Source: Hippopus hippopus (taxonomy: Eukaryota; Mollusca; Bivalvia; Cardiida; Cardiidae). From it: 64,000 nucleotides of DNA. Positions within the stretch are counted from its first letter, which is position 1. Every line of letters starts with the position of its first letter. The stretch is from contig OX328110.1 in NCBI GenBank assembly GCA_946811185.2, positions 16,732,456-16,796,455 of the forward strand. Reading direction: 5' to 3'. Under the pieces are notes generated by a model, which had not been told where the DNA came from, did no database searches, and saw only the letters and a program-made list of their open reading frames with translations. A program made the position numbers and the translations under genes. Shown here in pieces: positions 21,719 to 31,515 of this stretch.

Positions 21719-24700
21719 ATGGACGGAAAGACGGATTTTGACAGGATGGCACAGAACTATGATGAGTTAACATCACAAATCGGTGTTGAAGAAATATTGG
21801 AAAGTTTAGGGACTTTGACAGGAAAACCTAAAGCTGTAAGTATAACTTTAATATATTCTTTCATTAGAACTTAAGTGAAAACATTTCAAGATTAGAAAAA
21901 AATTAATTTTAAAGCTACATGTATATATTAGTCACATCACAGCGATAGTTAACTTATTCATGTGTTACCGGAACTAGACTAGGCGAGGGCTCTGAAGTGT
22001 CTTGGCATACCTGACTCTTCCCACAAAAAGCCCAGGGCTTCATTTTAGGATCGAGTACATGTATATAGGTATACGATCCCCGATTTTATGAATTATGTTG
22101 TAGATTTACTTTTCATAGCGGAAATACATTTTGTTTACGGTTAAAAGCGCCGAACACATCTGGTTTTACAAGGTACGTTTATACACAGACAATAGAAGCC
22201 TGAAAACTCGGGCTTTAACACCAACTCTATTCTTTTTCTAGAGGATAAAAAGGCTAAAGAATATCACGAGCCAATGGCATGAACCTAGGCTCACGAAGCG
22301 GCATAGGCTTTATCTTTAATACTATTTTCAACGCTACGGTCCCGGTTACAAAAGCAAGATCAAAACTGGTTTAAATGAAATTTAACACCTTACGAAGATT
22401 TATCGTGGCTTTGCATATGTCATCCTAATTAATGATTCAACATGACATATTTTGGTAACAAATACTGACGCATACTTATTTTTATACGGCTGAATTGTCT
22501 GTTTACATACTTACCATCTGAAACCAGAAATAAAAAAGGCGACTTACTATTATTTAAATTCTACCAAAGGACAAAATCTTAGACTTGTCCAAGTTGAAAG
22601 CATTTGCAGACAACAAATCACACGTGACTTAAATAGTTGGATTTGTCTACAATAGGTTAGAAAACATTGTGGGAAAAGGAGAAAATGCTGATATCCAGCA
22701 TTTTCTCCTTTTTCCCATACTGTTTTTACCCTTACCAAGACAAATCTAACAATTTCATCTCATAATAGATCTATCTCATAATCACCTATAGTTTGGTTTT
22801 CGTCTGCAGCTGCTCTTAATTTGAACCTGTCTACAATTTTGTATTCCGGTAAAAAAAATTACAACATGAACCATATAGCAACAATTGCAGATCAATTCTT
22901 TTTGCAGTAATCCCGGCCTCCTCTTATTCAAAGTCTCAATTGTTTTCCTTTCCCCATTGAGGAACATGGTGGTTACTGGTTACCGCGATGAAACTGACGC
23001 ACTTTACCTTTAAGGATCAAAAGTTCTTTGTTGCTTTCAGGAAATCCATCTATTAGACGCAGGTTGCGGTACAGCCAGTTACAGTTTTAAGCTACTTGAA
23101 GCCGGAATCGGTAAAATTAGCGTGTTTGATGCCTCGGACAAAATGTTAGAGGTCGCTAGAAACAAACTAGACAGCTATCGTCAAGGAAACAGAATTGGCG
23201 ATATCAAACATGGTTTTTTGCCGACGATACCATTTGGTGATGGGTGTTTTGATGTTGTCATGATAAACATGGTAAATATTCATTGTTGTGGTTTTGTTTC
23301 TGTAGTGTTTTGCGCCATTTGTTTTAACCCCTATTTGCTAAATAAGTGAAATGAAACTTTCAGGCCGATAACAAGAGGCCAAAATTTGCTATTTCAAAGT
23401 TGTTTTTTGGGAAAAATATCTCCATATAGGACAGTGTATATTTAAGATCAGAATGCACATTCTGTGCAGTCTAATCTTGATCTACGATGTCCGCTAAAGG
23501 TGTTTGAGTCGTACTTAGCTGCTAAAGAGTTAACTCTCTCATACCAGTGCACCTGCCCATTTTTTTCCTGGGGTATCTTGACTAATTGGTTGATTGAATG
23601 GTGATTTACGTGGCTTTTAACACTGTTTCGGTCTATCAAGGTAACATACACATATTCACAATTGTCCTGGGCTTCACTAACTGTAGGCTTGGGCTCTGAA
23701 ATGTCTTGCCAAAAGATACTTGTACTCCCACGGAAAGCCCAGTGCTTCAAGGGAGGATCAAACCAGGGGCCTCCAGGTTACGAGCCATGAACTTTACCCC
23801 TGAGTGAGCTACGCAGGACCCCTTCTTTAGTTTTTTTCCCCAGTACCACGCTTAAAGATCTTTGCTATTCTCTCTCTACTTTCCAACATGGCTAAAGCCG
23901 GAAAGAAATAAAGGGATGACAAAGGAATGAATCCTGTCGAAATGACTTTCATCAATACTAGGAAAGAATATATGCCGTGGAGAGTGTTCAACTTCTTTTT
24001 GCTTTCCACTTTCTAACTACTTTTAGAGAAGATACCTGAACCATTATGTTTGACGTTTTAACCCCTATCCTGCTGTATAAGTGAAATGAAACTTTCAAGC
24101 CGATAGTAAAAAACGCTAATTTTACTATTTCAAGGGTATTTTTTGAGGAGAAAACTATCTCCTTATCGGACAGTGTAGATCCAAGATCAGACTGCACGTT
24201 CTGTGCAGTCTGATCTTGATCTACACTGTCCGCTAAAGGTCATCGAGTCGCGCTTAGCAGTCTAAGGATTAAGCATGCATTTCGATATTTTCTGTGTATT
24301 GTACAGAGGTATTAAAAATAAGTTTGGGTAGGCCCTATTTCAGTCCATACACATGCAGAAGATAGCTGAAACACAGAATAGTTATGGTAAAGGGCAGTAT
24401 CATGATATAAGGGTCAAACTCTGAGAAAAGGGGTTTTAATTCATCTGCAAAAAGTATCGACTCAGGTCAACCTATGCAGTCCGCGCAAGATGACCTCTGT
24501 CGTAACTTTTAGCGTGAGTTAGTTGTTAGCAAAAAATGGATTTTACGAATCTATAGCAGTGTAATGACTTGCTTGATATAATGCACCACAGAGAAGCATT
24601 AAACTGCCTTTTGTCCAGACAGGACTCATACGGATATGAATATATAATATTTCTCGCGAGATTTATCGAGAACGAGCTCTTCAAAGCAGTTAATTCAACA

Positions 24701-25214
24701 GTCTACCTGATTTATAATGTTGTAGGTATTCCACCACTTGAATGTCAAGGACGAAGACGAAAGAACGAAAGCAATATCTATAACATTCCAAGAGTCGAAA
24801 CGTGTCTTGAAACAGGATGGTATCATACTGATTATGACATGCTTCCCTGAGCAGTACTACGGGAATTGGTACACAAATATTGCACCGGAAGTAGCCTCAA
24901 GGAAATCAGTTTTCTTCCGGTCACGTGAATGCTTTTCTAGATTACTGTCAGATAATGGCTTCTCTAACATAGAGTTTATCAAAATCTTGGGTTCAGCTTG
25001 GGCTAAGAGCTACTACGATCCCGAGGGACCCTTAAAAGAAGAATGGAGGAGTATTGATGCTTATTGGTCGCTCTTCACGGAAGAGGAGTTGAAGATTGCA
25101 TTGCAGAGGGTTGAAGAAATGAAGTTAGCTGGAACTCTACGCCAGTTTATGTTAGACAATGACAAATCAATGACTGATGGTAACATGGTGTTAGTCAGGG
25201 CTGTAAAGCAGTAA
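21719..25214 (+). CDS. SAM-dependent class I methyltransferase, three exons, 278 residues
   Basis: Exons are 21719-21835, 23041-23271 and 24726-25214 (stop TAA). Donors are gtaagt and gtaaat; acceptors are 'ttgctttcag' and 'ataatgttgtag'. All junctions are phase 0. The protein begins MDGKTDFDRMAQNYDELTSQ. Residues 43-51 (LLDAGCGTA) are motif I, the glycine-rich SAM loop. Asp69 in ISVFDASDKML is the acidic residue after strand 2 expected to bind the ribose. PFGDGCFDVV (103-112) corresponds to motif IV, VFHHL (117-121) follows it, and SKRVLKQDGIILI (140-152) matches the usual LKPGG segment. These features place it in the Methyltransf_11/25 group of small-molecule methyltransferases (UbiE/arsenite-MT-like fold). 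The C-terminal part (FPEQYYGNWYTNIAP.., EEWRSIDAYWSLF) presumably sets the substrate, which cannot be named. No signal peptide or membrane segment; probably cytosolic. Length fits a complete single-domain enzyme. A possible polyadenylation signal AATAAA lies at 25620. Confidence 0.9.
21955..22065 (-). mobile_element. SINE fragment in intron 1
   Basis: 'gaactagactaggcgagggc', 'tctgaagtgtcttggcat' and 'aaagcccagggcttcat' match the body shared by the SINE copies at 23.7, 28.8 and 51.2 kb. The tRNA-like head is lost. Confidence 0.5.
22550..22860 (+). mobile_element. Composite of family A MITE pieces in intron 1
   Basis: 'aattctaccaaaggacaaaa' starts the copy and the palindrome spans 22668-22720. 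The right side continues as the opposite type of end ('gtctgcagctgctcttaat', 'ctgtctacaattttg'), so two MITEs appear to be recombined at the palindrome. Confidence 0.65.
23324..23535 (+). mobile_element. Family B MITE in intron 2
   Basis: It starts 'ttaacccctatttgctaaat'. The central pair 'agatcagaatgcacattctg' / 'gcagtctaatcttgatctac' follows, and the end reads 'gtcgtacttagctgctaaag' plus 'agttaa'. Confidence 0.8.
23578..23824 (-). mobile_element. tRNA-derived SINE in intron 2 (reverse)
   Basis: The right end is a tRNA-like head read on the minus strand: an A-box-like 'tagctcactcaggggta' and a B-box-like 'gtttgatcc'. The body contains 'ctgggctttccgtgggagt' and the 3' tail on the plus strand is 'ctaattggttgattgaatgg'. 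A degenerate piece of the other SINE sub-family follows at 23835-24010. Confidence 0.7.
24057..24273 (+). mobile_element. Family B MITE, near-intact reference copy
   Basis: 'ttaacccctatcctgctgta' at the left and 'cttagcagtctaaggattaa' at the right form inverted ends closed by TTAA. The centre is a perfect-looking hairpin from 'ggacagtgtagatccaaga' to its inverted partner 'gatcttgatctacactgtcc'. Confidence 0.85.
24408..24632 (+). mobile_element. Family D MITE in intron 2
   Basis: Ends 'aaactctgagaaaaggggt' and 'ccttttgtccagacagg'. The interior has 'aagtatcgactcaggtcaac' and 'gcagtccgcgcaagatgacc'. It finishes about 95 bases before exon 3. Confidence 0.65.
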
Positions 25215-25505
25215 ATGATATTAACACTTAGGCTGCTATGTACGACTTTGTGGACTTTTTCGGATAGTATAGATCGAGATCAGACTACCTAGAACATGCA
25301 GTCTGATCTCGTTATTGCAATCAGTCATCAGCCATAGATGAATCAATGACTGATGGTAACATGGTGTTGGTCAGGGCTATAAAGCAGTAACTGATATTAA
25401 CGTTTAGGCTACTAAGCGTGACTAAGTGGGCTCTTGTAGACAGTGTGGATCAAGATCAGACCGCACAGAACGTGCAGTCTGATCTTGGATCTACACTTCC
25501 GATAC
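25161..25505 (+). repeat. Tandem duplication of the methyltransferase 3' end
   Basis: Unit 1 starts at 25161, unit 2 at 25337 (period about 176 bp). Each unit has the last 17 codons and stop of the methyltransferase, about 45 bp of 3' flank and a family B hairpin (25265-25312; 25440-25495). The second copy encodes DESMTDGNMVLVRAIKQ followed by a stop, against DKSMTDGNMVLVRAVKQ in the gene. It has no start or upstream coding sequence. Confidence 0.8.
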
Positions 25506-25679
25506 GATAAGGTTTCACCGACGATTGAAATCAAATCTTTAAACCGTAAATTATGGGTTTTCACCATTGGCTGCAAATCTTTAGTTTATTTTATTTAGAA
25601 TCTTAACTCTTTAATAGCCAAATAAATAAACTCGACCTCTTTCGACGGCTCTAAATACAATCTATTGAAACTTTCAAAG

Positions 25680-25817
25680 ATTTTGATTGTATAGGCTTGA
25701 CCACACAAGCGGACGGTATAGATCAAAGATCAGACTGCACGTTCTGTGCAGTCTGATCTTGATCCATGCCCTCTGCAAAAGTCGGCACTGTTTTCGCCTA
25801 CGGCGCCGAAAGGGTTA
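25680..25817. mobile_element. Family B MITE
   Basis: 'ggtatagatcaaagatcag' and its inverted partner 'gtctgatcttgatccatgcc' flank a 'gcacgttctgtgca' loop. The right end reads 'ggcgccgaaagggttaa'. Confidence 0.7.
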
Positions 25818-25875
25818 AGGGCTAACTCTATACCAAACAACAGTTTAGACTGACCCTAAGTGAAAGCATATGCAG
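25818..25875 (+). mobile_element. Family A MITE, 5' fragment
   Basis: 'gctaactctataccaaacaac' through 'gaaagcatatgcag', then interrupted by the family D element. Confidence 0.5.
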
Positions 25876-25887
25876 TGAAAACAATAA

Positions 25888-26158
25888 CTGATCCATGCTC
25901 TGTGAAAAGGGGGCTTAATACATCTGCAAAAAGTATCGATTCAGGTCAACCTGCGCAGTCCGCTCAGGCTGACCTGGGCCGAAACTTTTCTCTATTGGTC
26001 AATTTTCTGTATGCCCAAAGACCGGTCTATCTCATGATTAAGTTGGTTGTTTAAAAATAAGTGGATATAATGGATCCACGAACATGTGATGGCTTGCTTG
26101 GTACCATGGGTCACGGAGATGCATTAAGCCCCCTTTTGTCAGAGCATGGTTCATTTTA
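25888..26158 (+). mobile_element. Family D MITE, near-intact
   Basis: The terminal inverted repeats are 'ccatgctctgtgaaaaggg' and 'cccttttgtcagagcatgg'. Internal landmarks are 'aagtatcgattcaggtcaac', 'gcgcagtccgctcaggctga' and 'gatggcttgcttggtaccat'. Confidence 0.8.
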
Positions 26159-26363
26159 TTAATTTAATTTAATCTATATGGAGATAAACTGATTATATGT
26201 GTCAATGGAAAGATATAAAAGGTCATGGGAAAGGGAGTTGGATACGAGCATTTTCTTCATTTTTTACTCGATGTTTTTCAAAGCATTGTCCCTCAGGGTT
26301 GTTCAAGTAACTCATACGAGTTTCCATTAACCGTACAAATTTGTATGCACCTCCAGTTCGCAG

Positions 26364-26532
26364 CTTTAGAAAAAAACTTTGGCAACAGAAAAGATGCAGT
26401 TACAATGGTTGGTAAACCAGGTGCTGCGAGTTTCAATTCCAACAGGGCAATCATCGGCTCCATTGGAAAAAATAATGAAGCTACGCGACAGAGTTTTGAT
26501 TCTGTTGAAGTGGAAAGAGACCCAGTGTCTTG
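26364..26532 (+). CDS. Orphan exon, function unknown
   Basis: The acceptor is 'cacctccagttcgcag' (26361-26363) and the donor is the strong consensus 'gtaagag' from 26533. The frame open across the whole 169 bp runs LEKNFGNRKDAVTMVGKPG, then ASFNSNRAIIGSIGKNNEA, then TRQSFDSVEVERDPVS. It is rich in purine-first codons, as in real coding sequence, while the competing +1 frame is less so. Two bases overhang on each side, so both neighbouring introns would be phase 2 by this reading; 169 bp is not a multiple of three overall because of the overhangs. I do not recognise the protein. No neighbouring exon was found, so it may belong to a gene extending past large introns, or to an eroded one. Confidence 0.45.
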
Positions 26533-26937
26533 GTAAGAGTGTTGTGAGTTATGCTATTCTAGGAAACTCGTAACTTAATTGCAACTCAAGGTTAATGCAT
26601 GTAGATTTTATCGGGCAATTATAATGTGGAGGTTATTGTAGTAAACCTTTGAAAGTCAAATGGGTGAATGGAATGTATGCAGGTCTATACTAAAGACCAT
26701 GCGTTTCCAATTCTATTGGTCTGTTGTAATACTAGAGCAGAAATGTGGTATTACTACATCGGTATTTATAAATATCACTGTTGCGATGTATAGATGCCAT
26801 GTATGATTTTTCAATCAAAATACCTCACAAAGTATCTAACAATGACTAATACAACTTGCGTTCGTTTTTTTCCTTTTGCCAAAATCTTCCCGCCGCAGCT
26901 ACTTACATGTATATTCATAATAATACGCCAAATGGCC

Positions 26938-27206
26938 TGCAACACGCGAAAAGGGGCAGTTGGACATTTGGATAAAGTGTCGTCTCGGATCAGTCCGCGC
27001 GATCAGTCTGCGCAGTCCGCGCAGACTAATCCGAATCGACATTTTCCGTTTTTATGTAATTTGCTATTTTTCACAAGTCTACTGTAGGACAAAATCTAAT
27101 GTATTCGTAAAGTGCCGTCTCGGATTAGCCTGCGCGGACTGCGCAGGCTAATCCGAGACGACACTTTACGCAAATATCCGAATATCCCTTTTCGCGTGTT
27201 GCATGA
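26938..27206. mobile_element. Family C GC-rich foldback MITE
   Basis: The terminal inverted repeats begin 'tgcaacacgcgaaaagggg' and end 'cccttttcgcgtgttgca'. Each arm has its own GC hairpin ('gcctgcgcggactgcgcagg' type), so the whole could fold into a cross with side stems. The interior is AT-rich. A second copy is at 59608-59861. Confidence 0.85.
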
Positions 27207-27327
27207 CAAATTATCTCGATTTTTCGTATTTGAAATAGATGCTTAAAGAGCCGTGTTCTGTAAATAAATTACTGTTAGGGATATCCTCTGGTCGAGAACA
27301 ATGAATTGATAATGATTAAGTTACAAT

Positions 27328-27600
27328 TGGTGACGACAACAGGCACGGGCCACTCGGCCAATTCTTTCCGAGGATTGATGATAGTCATTGCGACAGGATT
27401 CATTCCTCTCTCAAGGCTGACCATTGCTTCGACGACGGTAATGTGGCAAAGCAGCCAGTGGCTTGAAAAGAAAAATGTGTGGAGTACTGGTAAAAGAAAC
27501 TCAAAGAAAGCATAGGTGCACTGGCCGCCGCGATATCATTGAAATAATCTTGAAAACGGCGTTAAACACCATACAGTCAATCAATCAACATAGTTGTGGC
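27328..27600 (+). mobile_element. tRNA-derived SINE body, head truncated
   Basis: 'ggccactcggccaattcttt', 'aggattcattcctctctcaa', 'agcagccagtggcttgaaaa' and 'ataggtgcactggccgccg' run to the tail 'cagtcaatcaatcaa'. It is the same family as 39.2 and 46.4 kb. The 5' tRNA-like part is mostly missing. Confidence 0.75.
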
Positions 27601-27617
27601 TCCGTAAGATTCATTTT

Positions 27618-27768
27618 GTCCAACAACCGACTGAATCATGAGGTAGAATAGTCCTTGGACATACAGGAAATTTATCCATTGCGAAAAGGTTCGACTAATA
27701 TCAGCCTGTGATATGGGTCGGTACTTTTTGCAGATACATAAAACCCCCTTTTCACAAAGCATGCCTCA
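27618..27768 (-). mobile_element. Family D MITE, reverse, partial
   Basis: 'aatcatgaggtagaatagtc' and 'ggtcggtactttttgcag' run to the end 'ccccttttcacaaagcatg'. Confidence 0.65.
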
Positions 27769-28082
27769 AATCCTTGACAGACAACAACCCCTCCCCCCCC
27801 CCCCCCCATCGCCGTAATCCCCAAACTTGCAGACTTTCCACGTGCTTCATTTGGACATGTTTGGTATTCACTGCTGAGTGTGTTTTAACAATCGCTTGTT
27901 TAAAATGCTTGTTTATGAGACAATGTTTGTTTGTTTATTTTTATATTTGATGGATTATTTTATCTGGAAAATAATAAACATGAAGGTGGGTGAATTTCTT
28001 GTAGCGGTTTTCCTCTTCTCCTTTTTAAATTTCTCTCTGGCATAATCCCAGGAATTCCCACCATGGATTTTGCTGCGCAATT

Positions 28083-28190
28083 TTGGGGGGGGGGGGGGCG
28101 CAATAAATGTACGGAATGAATGTTGAAATGGTGAATACGCAGGACTTACTTATTCACCAATTCAACATTCATTCCGTACTTTTCTTGCAC
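28083..28190. repeat. G-run followed by a long hairpin
   Basis: A run of about 14 G at 28084-28098 is followed by 'gtacggaatgaatgttgaa', which pairs with its inverted partner ending 28176 ('ttcaacattcattccgtac'). The arms are about 28 bp and the loop about 13. Possibly the end of a foldback element. Confidence 0.7.
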
Positions 28191-28424
28191 TATTTCCAGA
28201 AATTGCCAAACAAAATCTATAGTGGGGACTTCCCAGTATTATCCCGTCTTTTTTCTCTGTGTGTGTAGTCATCATCATACTCACTGTCGTCGTCCCCGTC
28301 TCCTGTTTTCAACCCACCATCCCCAACGAGGTTAAAATTTAATGATGGTCGTCGTGATGGGCTCAATCGGTTATGAACGGGGCTAGAAAATTTAGGAGTT
28401 AGTAGTTCAATGGCCGAGCCCGGT

Positions 28425-28980
28425 AGCTCGGTGACAACAGGGTTTGAAATTTAGGGGTTGTTACGGTCGTGGGTTCGATACCGAGCCCGGTAGCTCAGTC
28501 GTGACGTAAACCGTTTGAGTTCGATTCCTGGCTCATGCCAAAGGGTTTCTGCATGGCAAAGTAGTTGAGGTATAGGATTCATAGTCCGCCCGTCATGAGT
28601 TCGATCTTCAGGAAGGTGCCTCGCGCGAGTGCCCGTAGGTTTAACACTTCAAAACCCTGCCCTAGTGATCGTGTGACGAAGGAAGGCATGAAACACAGAA
28701 ATCAATAAGCTGTCGTCGTGATATGACCAAAATGATGTTTAAAGCAATATGAGCTAGTAATCCGACCTGGAAACTGGAGGCTAGTAGCCTGGAGACCCTG
28801 AGTTCGAGCCTCACTGAAAGCACTGGGTTTTTACGTTGGAGTGTCCCTGAGCAAGACACTTCAGAGCCCTAGCCTAGCACTGGTGAAACCCAGGAAATAC
28901 ATGAACATGTGAGCTGTTGCTGTGATATGACTGAAATAATTTTGAAACCGGCGTGAAACATAATTCAGTCAATCATCCTC
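28425..28980 (+). mobile_element. Nested tRNA-derived SINEs
   Basis: Three tRNA-like heads occur in a row ('gcccggtagctcggtgaca', 'gcccggtagctcagtcgtg' with 'gagttcgattcc', and at 28745 'gagctagtaatccgacctgg' with 'gagttcgagcc'). The last is followed by a complete SINE body ('aagcactgggtttttacg', 'agagccctagcctagcac') and the tail 'attcagtcaatcatcc'. Confidence 0.7.
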
Positions 28981-29111
28981 AAGGTGAAATAATTGCCATT
29001 GTGACAGAAATCGTTTCTCCTAATACTTACATTTAGGCACGGGAAAGCAGCCGATAAATTTATCACCATAGACATCGTTTTAAACTCTTTATCAGACGAC
29101 AAAATTTTAGT

Positions 29112-29300
29112 GATTGATTGTTTGTATGGAGTTTGACGCCGTTCTAACAGCTTAGGTCATATCACGGCGGTCAGTGCACCTATGTATGTGTTTCCTTTCT
29201 CACACCAGTACTGACACAACTTTCTTTCCGAGCCACTGGCTACTTTTCTCACATGAGGCTTAAAAGTGGTGTTGAACTCCAATACAAACAAATTGTTTAA
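29112..29300 (-). mobile_element. SINE body, reverse
   Basis: Tail 'gtgattgattgtttgtatgg', then 'gacgccgttctaacagc', 'tcatatcacggcggtcagtg' and 'gagccactggctacttttc'. The head is missing. Confidence 0.7.
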
Positions 29301-29431
29301 TTTTTGCATACTTCTTAGATCATGACAATCTAAGTACGTGTTTGTTTGCCACTATTTTGGACTAATACTTGTCGCTCACATTGTAAGCTATAAACATGCA
29401 AGTGTTGTTTTATACTGAATAAAAAAAAATA

Positions 29432-29695
29432 TACTCTGGCAAAAGGGGGTTTAATGTATCTCCGTGATGCATTGTACAAAGTAGGCCATCACATAATTAG
29501 AGATCCATGAAATCTATATAGTCTAACGATTGACTGAATCTGGAGGAAGAGTAGTCTTTGGACATGCAGAGAATTTACAGATAGCAAAAAAGTTTCGACT
29601 CTTGTGAAGCCTGTGCGGACTGCTTAGGCTGACATGAGTCGATACTTTTTGTAGATGAATTAAACCCCCTTTTCACAGAGCATGGCTCAAATGTT
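29432..29695 (-). mobile_element. Family D MITE, near-intact, reverse
   Basis: 'actctggcaaaagggggttt' to 'ccccttttcacagagcatgg'. The interior has 'tctccgtgatgcattgtac' and 'gtgcggactgcttaggctga'. Confidence 0.75.
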
Positions 29696-29889
29696 ATGTC
29701 AATATATGACCGAATAGTCGCCGTGATATGCTTGTACTTTTGAAACATGGCTGCATAACGACAGCCTAGGTTTCAGTCTGATTATTTTTTATCCATTTTA
29801 TTTGACTTTACTTTATTAAAAACAACAACTGGGGAAAAACTGTTCAGATCAAACGATTGTTTTTGAAGATCTATTTAGACCGTAAATGG

Positions 29890-30135
29890 CTTTTACCCCT
29901 TGACATGTTAAATAACTGAAATGAAACTTTCAAGCCAATAGTAAAACACCAAAATTTGCTATTTCAAAGGCATTTTTTTTTTTTTTTATGCGGGGGGGGG
30001 GGGTGTGTGTCTCCTTATCGGACAGTGTAGATCTAAGATCAGACTGCATGTTCCGCACACGTAACGTGCAGTCTGATCTTAGATCTACACTGTCTACAAA
30101 AGGTCCCCGAGTTGCACTTAGCTGCATATGGGTTA
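29890..30135 (+). mobile_element. Family B MITE with G-run expansion
   Basis: 'ttttaccccttgacatgtta' to 'cttagctgcatatgggttaa'. The hairpin arms are 'agatctaagatcagactgca' and its partner ending 'gatcttagatctacactgtc'. A run of about 11 G (29992-30003) followed by TG repeats sits beside the left arm. Confidence 0.8.
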
Positions 30136-30334
30136 AAAAATTATTGACGCCTGGACCTAGGCTGAACAACTCCTTTTGTCATAATGTTTTTTACGTTCAT
30201 TCATGTTTGGTATCATCACCATCAGTATTTTACAGGGATATTTTCAAAGTTATCTGCTGCATATATGTTTGATTGTGGAGGTGCTGAAATTTTATGTATT
30301 CATTTGAAGCGAACGCTTTACCAGACGACAAAAA

Positions 30335-30515
30335 TCATCCCTTAACCTGCTAAATACCGAAAAAGTTGCTATTGCAAAGTTGTTTTTCTGGGAAAAATAT
30401 CTTTTTATCGGACAGTGTAGATCAAAGATCAGACTGCACGTTCTGTGCTGTCTGATCTTAATCTATACAGTCCACAAAAAGTCATCGAGTCGCGCATACC
30501 AGGCTAAGAGTTAAG
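30335..30515 (+). mobile_element. Family B MITE
   Basis: 'cttaacctgctaaataccg' to 'gcataccaggctaagagttaa', with the GATCAGACTGCA hairpin at 30418-30470. Confidence 0.8.
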
Positions 30516-30712
30516 AATTCGCCCATTATGACTGACTGCGCAGACGACAGGTTACACGTCGCTCAAATAATGGAATTTTTTCTTTGAAAGTGAAGAAAAC
30601 ACTGTAGGAACAGAGAACATGTTGGTTACCATCATTATTCCCTTTCTCCACAATGTTTTCAAAAACTATCTCGCTGTGGCTAGTTAAAACACGGGCCAGT
30701 ATGGTAGAAAGT
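30516..30712 (+). mobile_element. Degenerate family A MITE
   Basis: 'gactgactgcgcagacgac' and 'acaatgttttcaaaaactat' run to 'gccagtatggtagaaag'. The palindrome is heavily mutated. Confidence 0.55.
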
Positions 30713-30831
30713 TTTGATTGAAGAACCACGAGGCATTTGTAACGAGACTTCCGGTAGAATTTTTTTTTTTTCAGTGTTTTTACAAGACATTGTATTCAAA
30801 TATAAACTACAACCATCATCCTTTAGGCTCC

Positions 30832-30910
30832 AAATTGGCCTAATGGTCAGGGAAGTCGACTTGGGAACTCGGCGAACCGAGATCGATACCGCACCCAAAC
30901 TGGAAAAAAA
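30832..30910 (+). mobile_element. tRNA-like SINE head
   Basis: An A-box-like 'tggcctaatggtcaggga' and a B-box-like 'gagatcgataccgc' are spaced as in a tRNA. An A-run follows and no SINE body of the main family is present. Not a functional tRNA, as no stems close properly. Confidence 0.5.
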
Positions 30911-31249
30911 AAAACGCAGAGAGAGGAGGGAAAAACAGAAAGACACCTGAATAGAGAAACAAACAGCTGGACAGAGAACGGGCAAGAAAGACACTTGGGT
31001 AGGCGATGGTGGGACCCAGGAAAATTACCTTTTACTACTCTGTGTATTTGAAATTATCAATTTTAATAAGGTGTTTAATAAACGATAAATGCTAAATCGA
31101 TTTTTTAAAACAAGTTCTATACTTATTTTTTCTATGCAGAAATCAAGTTTAAGCAAGAAGAACACCAAAGTACAAAAAAATATTTTATTACTCAAAATTA
31201 CATATTGATGTATACAACAGAAACATAGTACTAAAAGATTAAAATCAAC

Positions 31250-31500
31250 AGCCTATTAAAAGGAAGGCTTTAGAAACATTGAGAGAAAAGGAGAACATGC
31301 TGGTTACCAACATTTTCCCCCTTTCCCACAAAACTTCAAATTCAACGGCCTTTAAAAAGACTTTAGAAAACATTGTGGGAAAATGTTTTCTATCCTTTCA
31401 CAAACAAGTACCATTACTTGAAACACATATAAGTTTTTGACAGCAGATGCCTTCAATACAGATTAATTTAAAATTCTGTCATCTGAAAAAGGGTCAATAT
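31250..31500 (-). mobile_element. Two fused family A MITE pieces
   Basis: One palindrome at 31287-31327 is followed by a second 'gactttagaaaacattgtgg' start at 31363. The end reads 'catctgaaaaagggtcaa'. Confidence 0.6.
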
Positions 31501-31515
31501 ACAGATACAAAAATC

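Noticed and set aside
26954..27206. CRISPR-like repeated GC blocks
   Set aside because: The blocks are inverted, not direct, there are only two per element and no spacers; they are arms of a foldback MITE in a eukaryotic genome.
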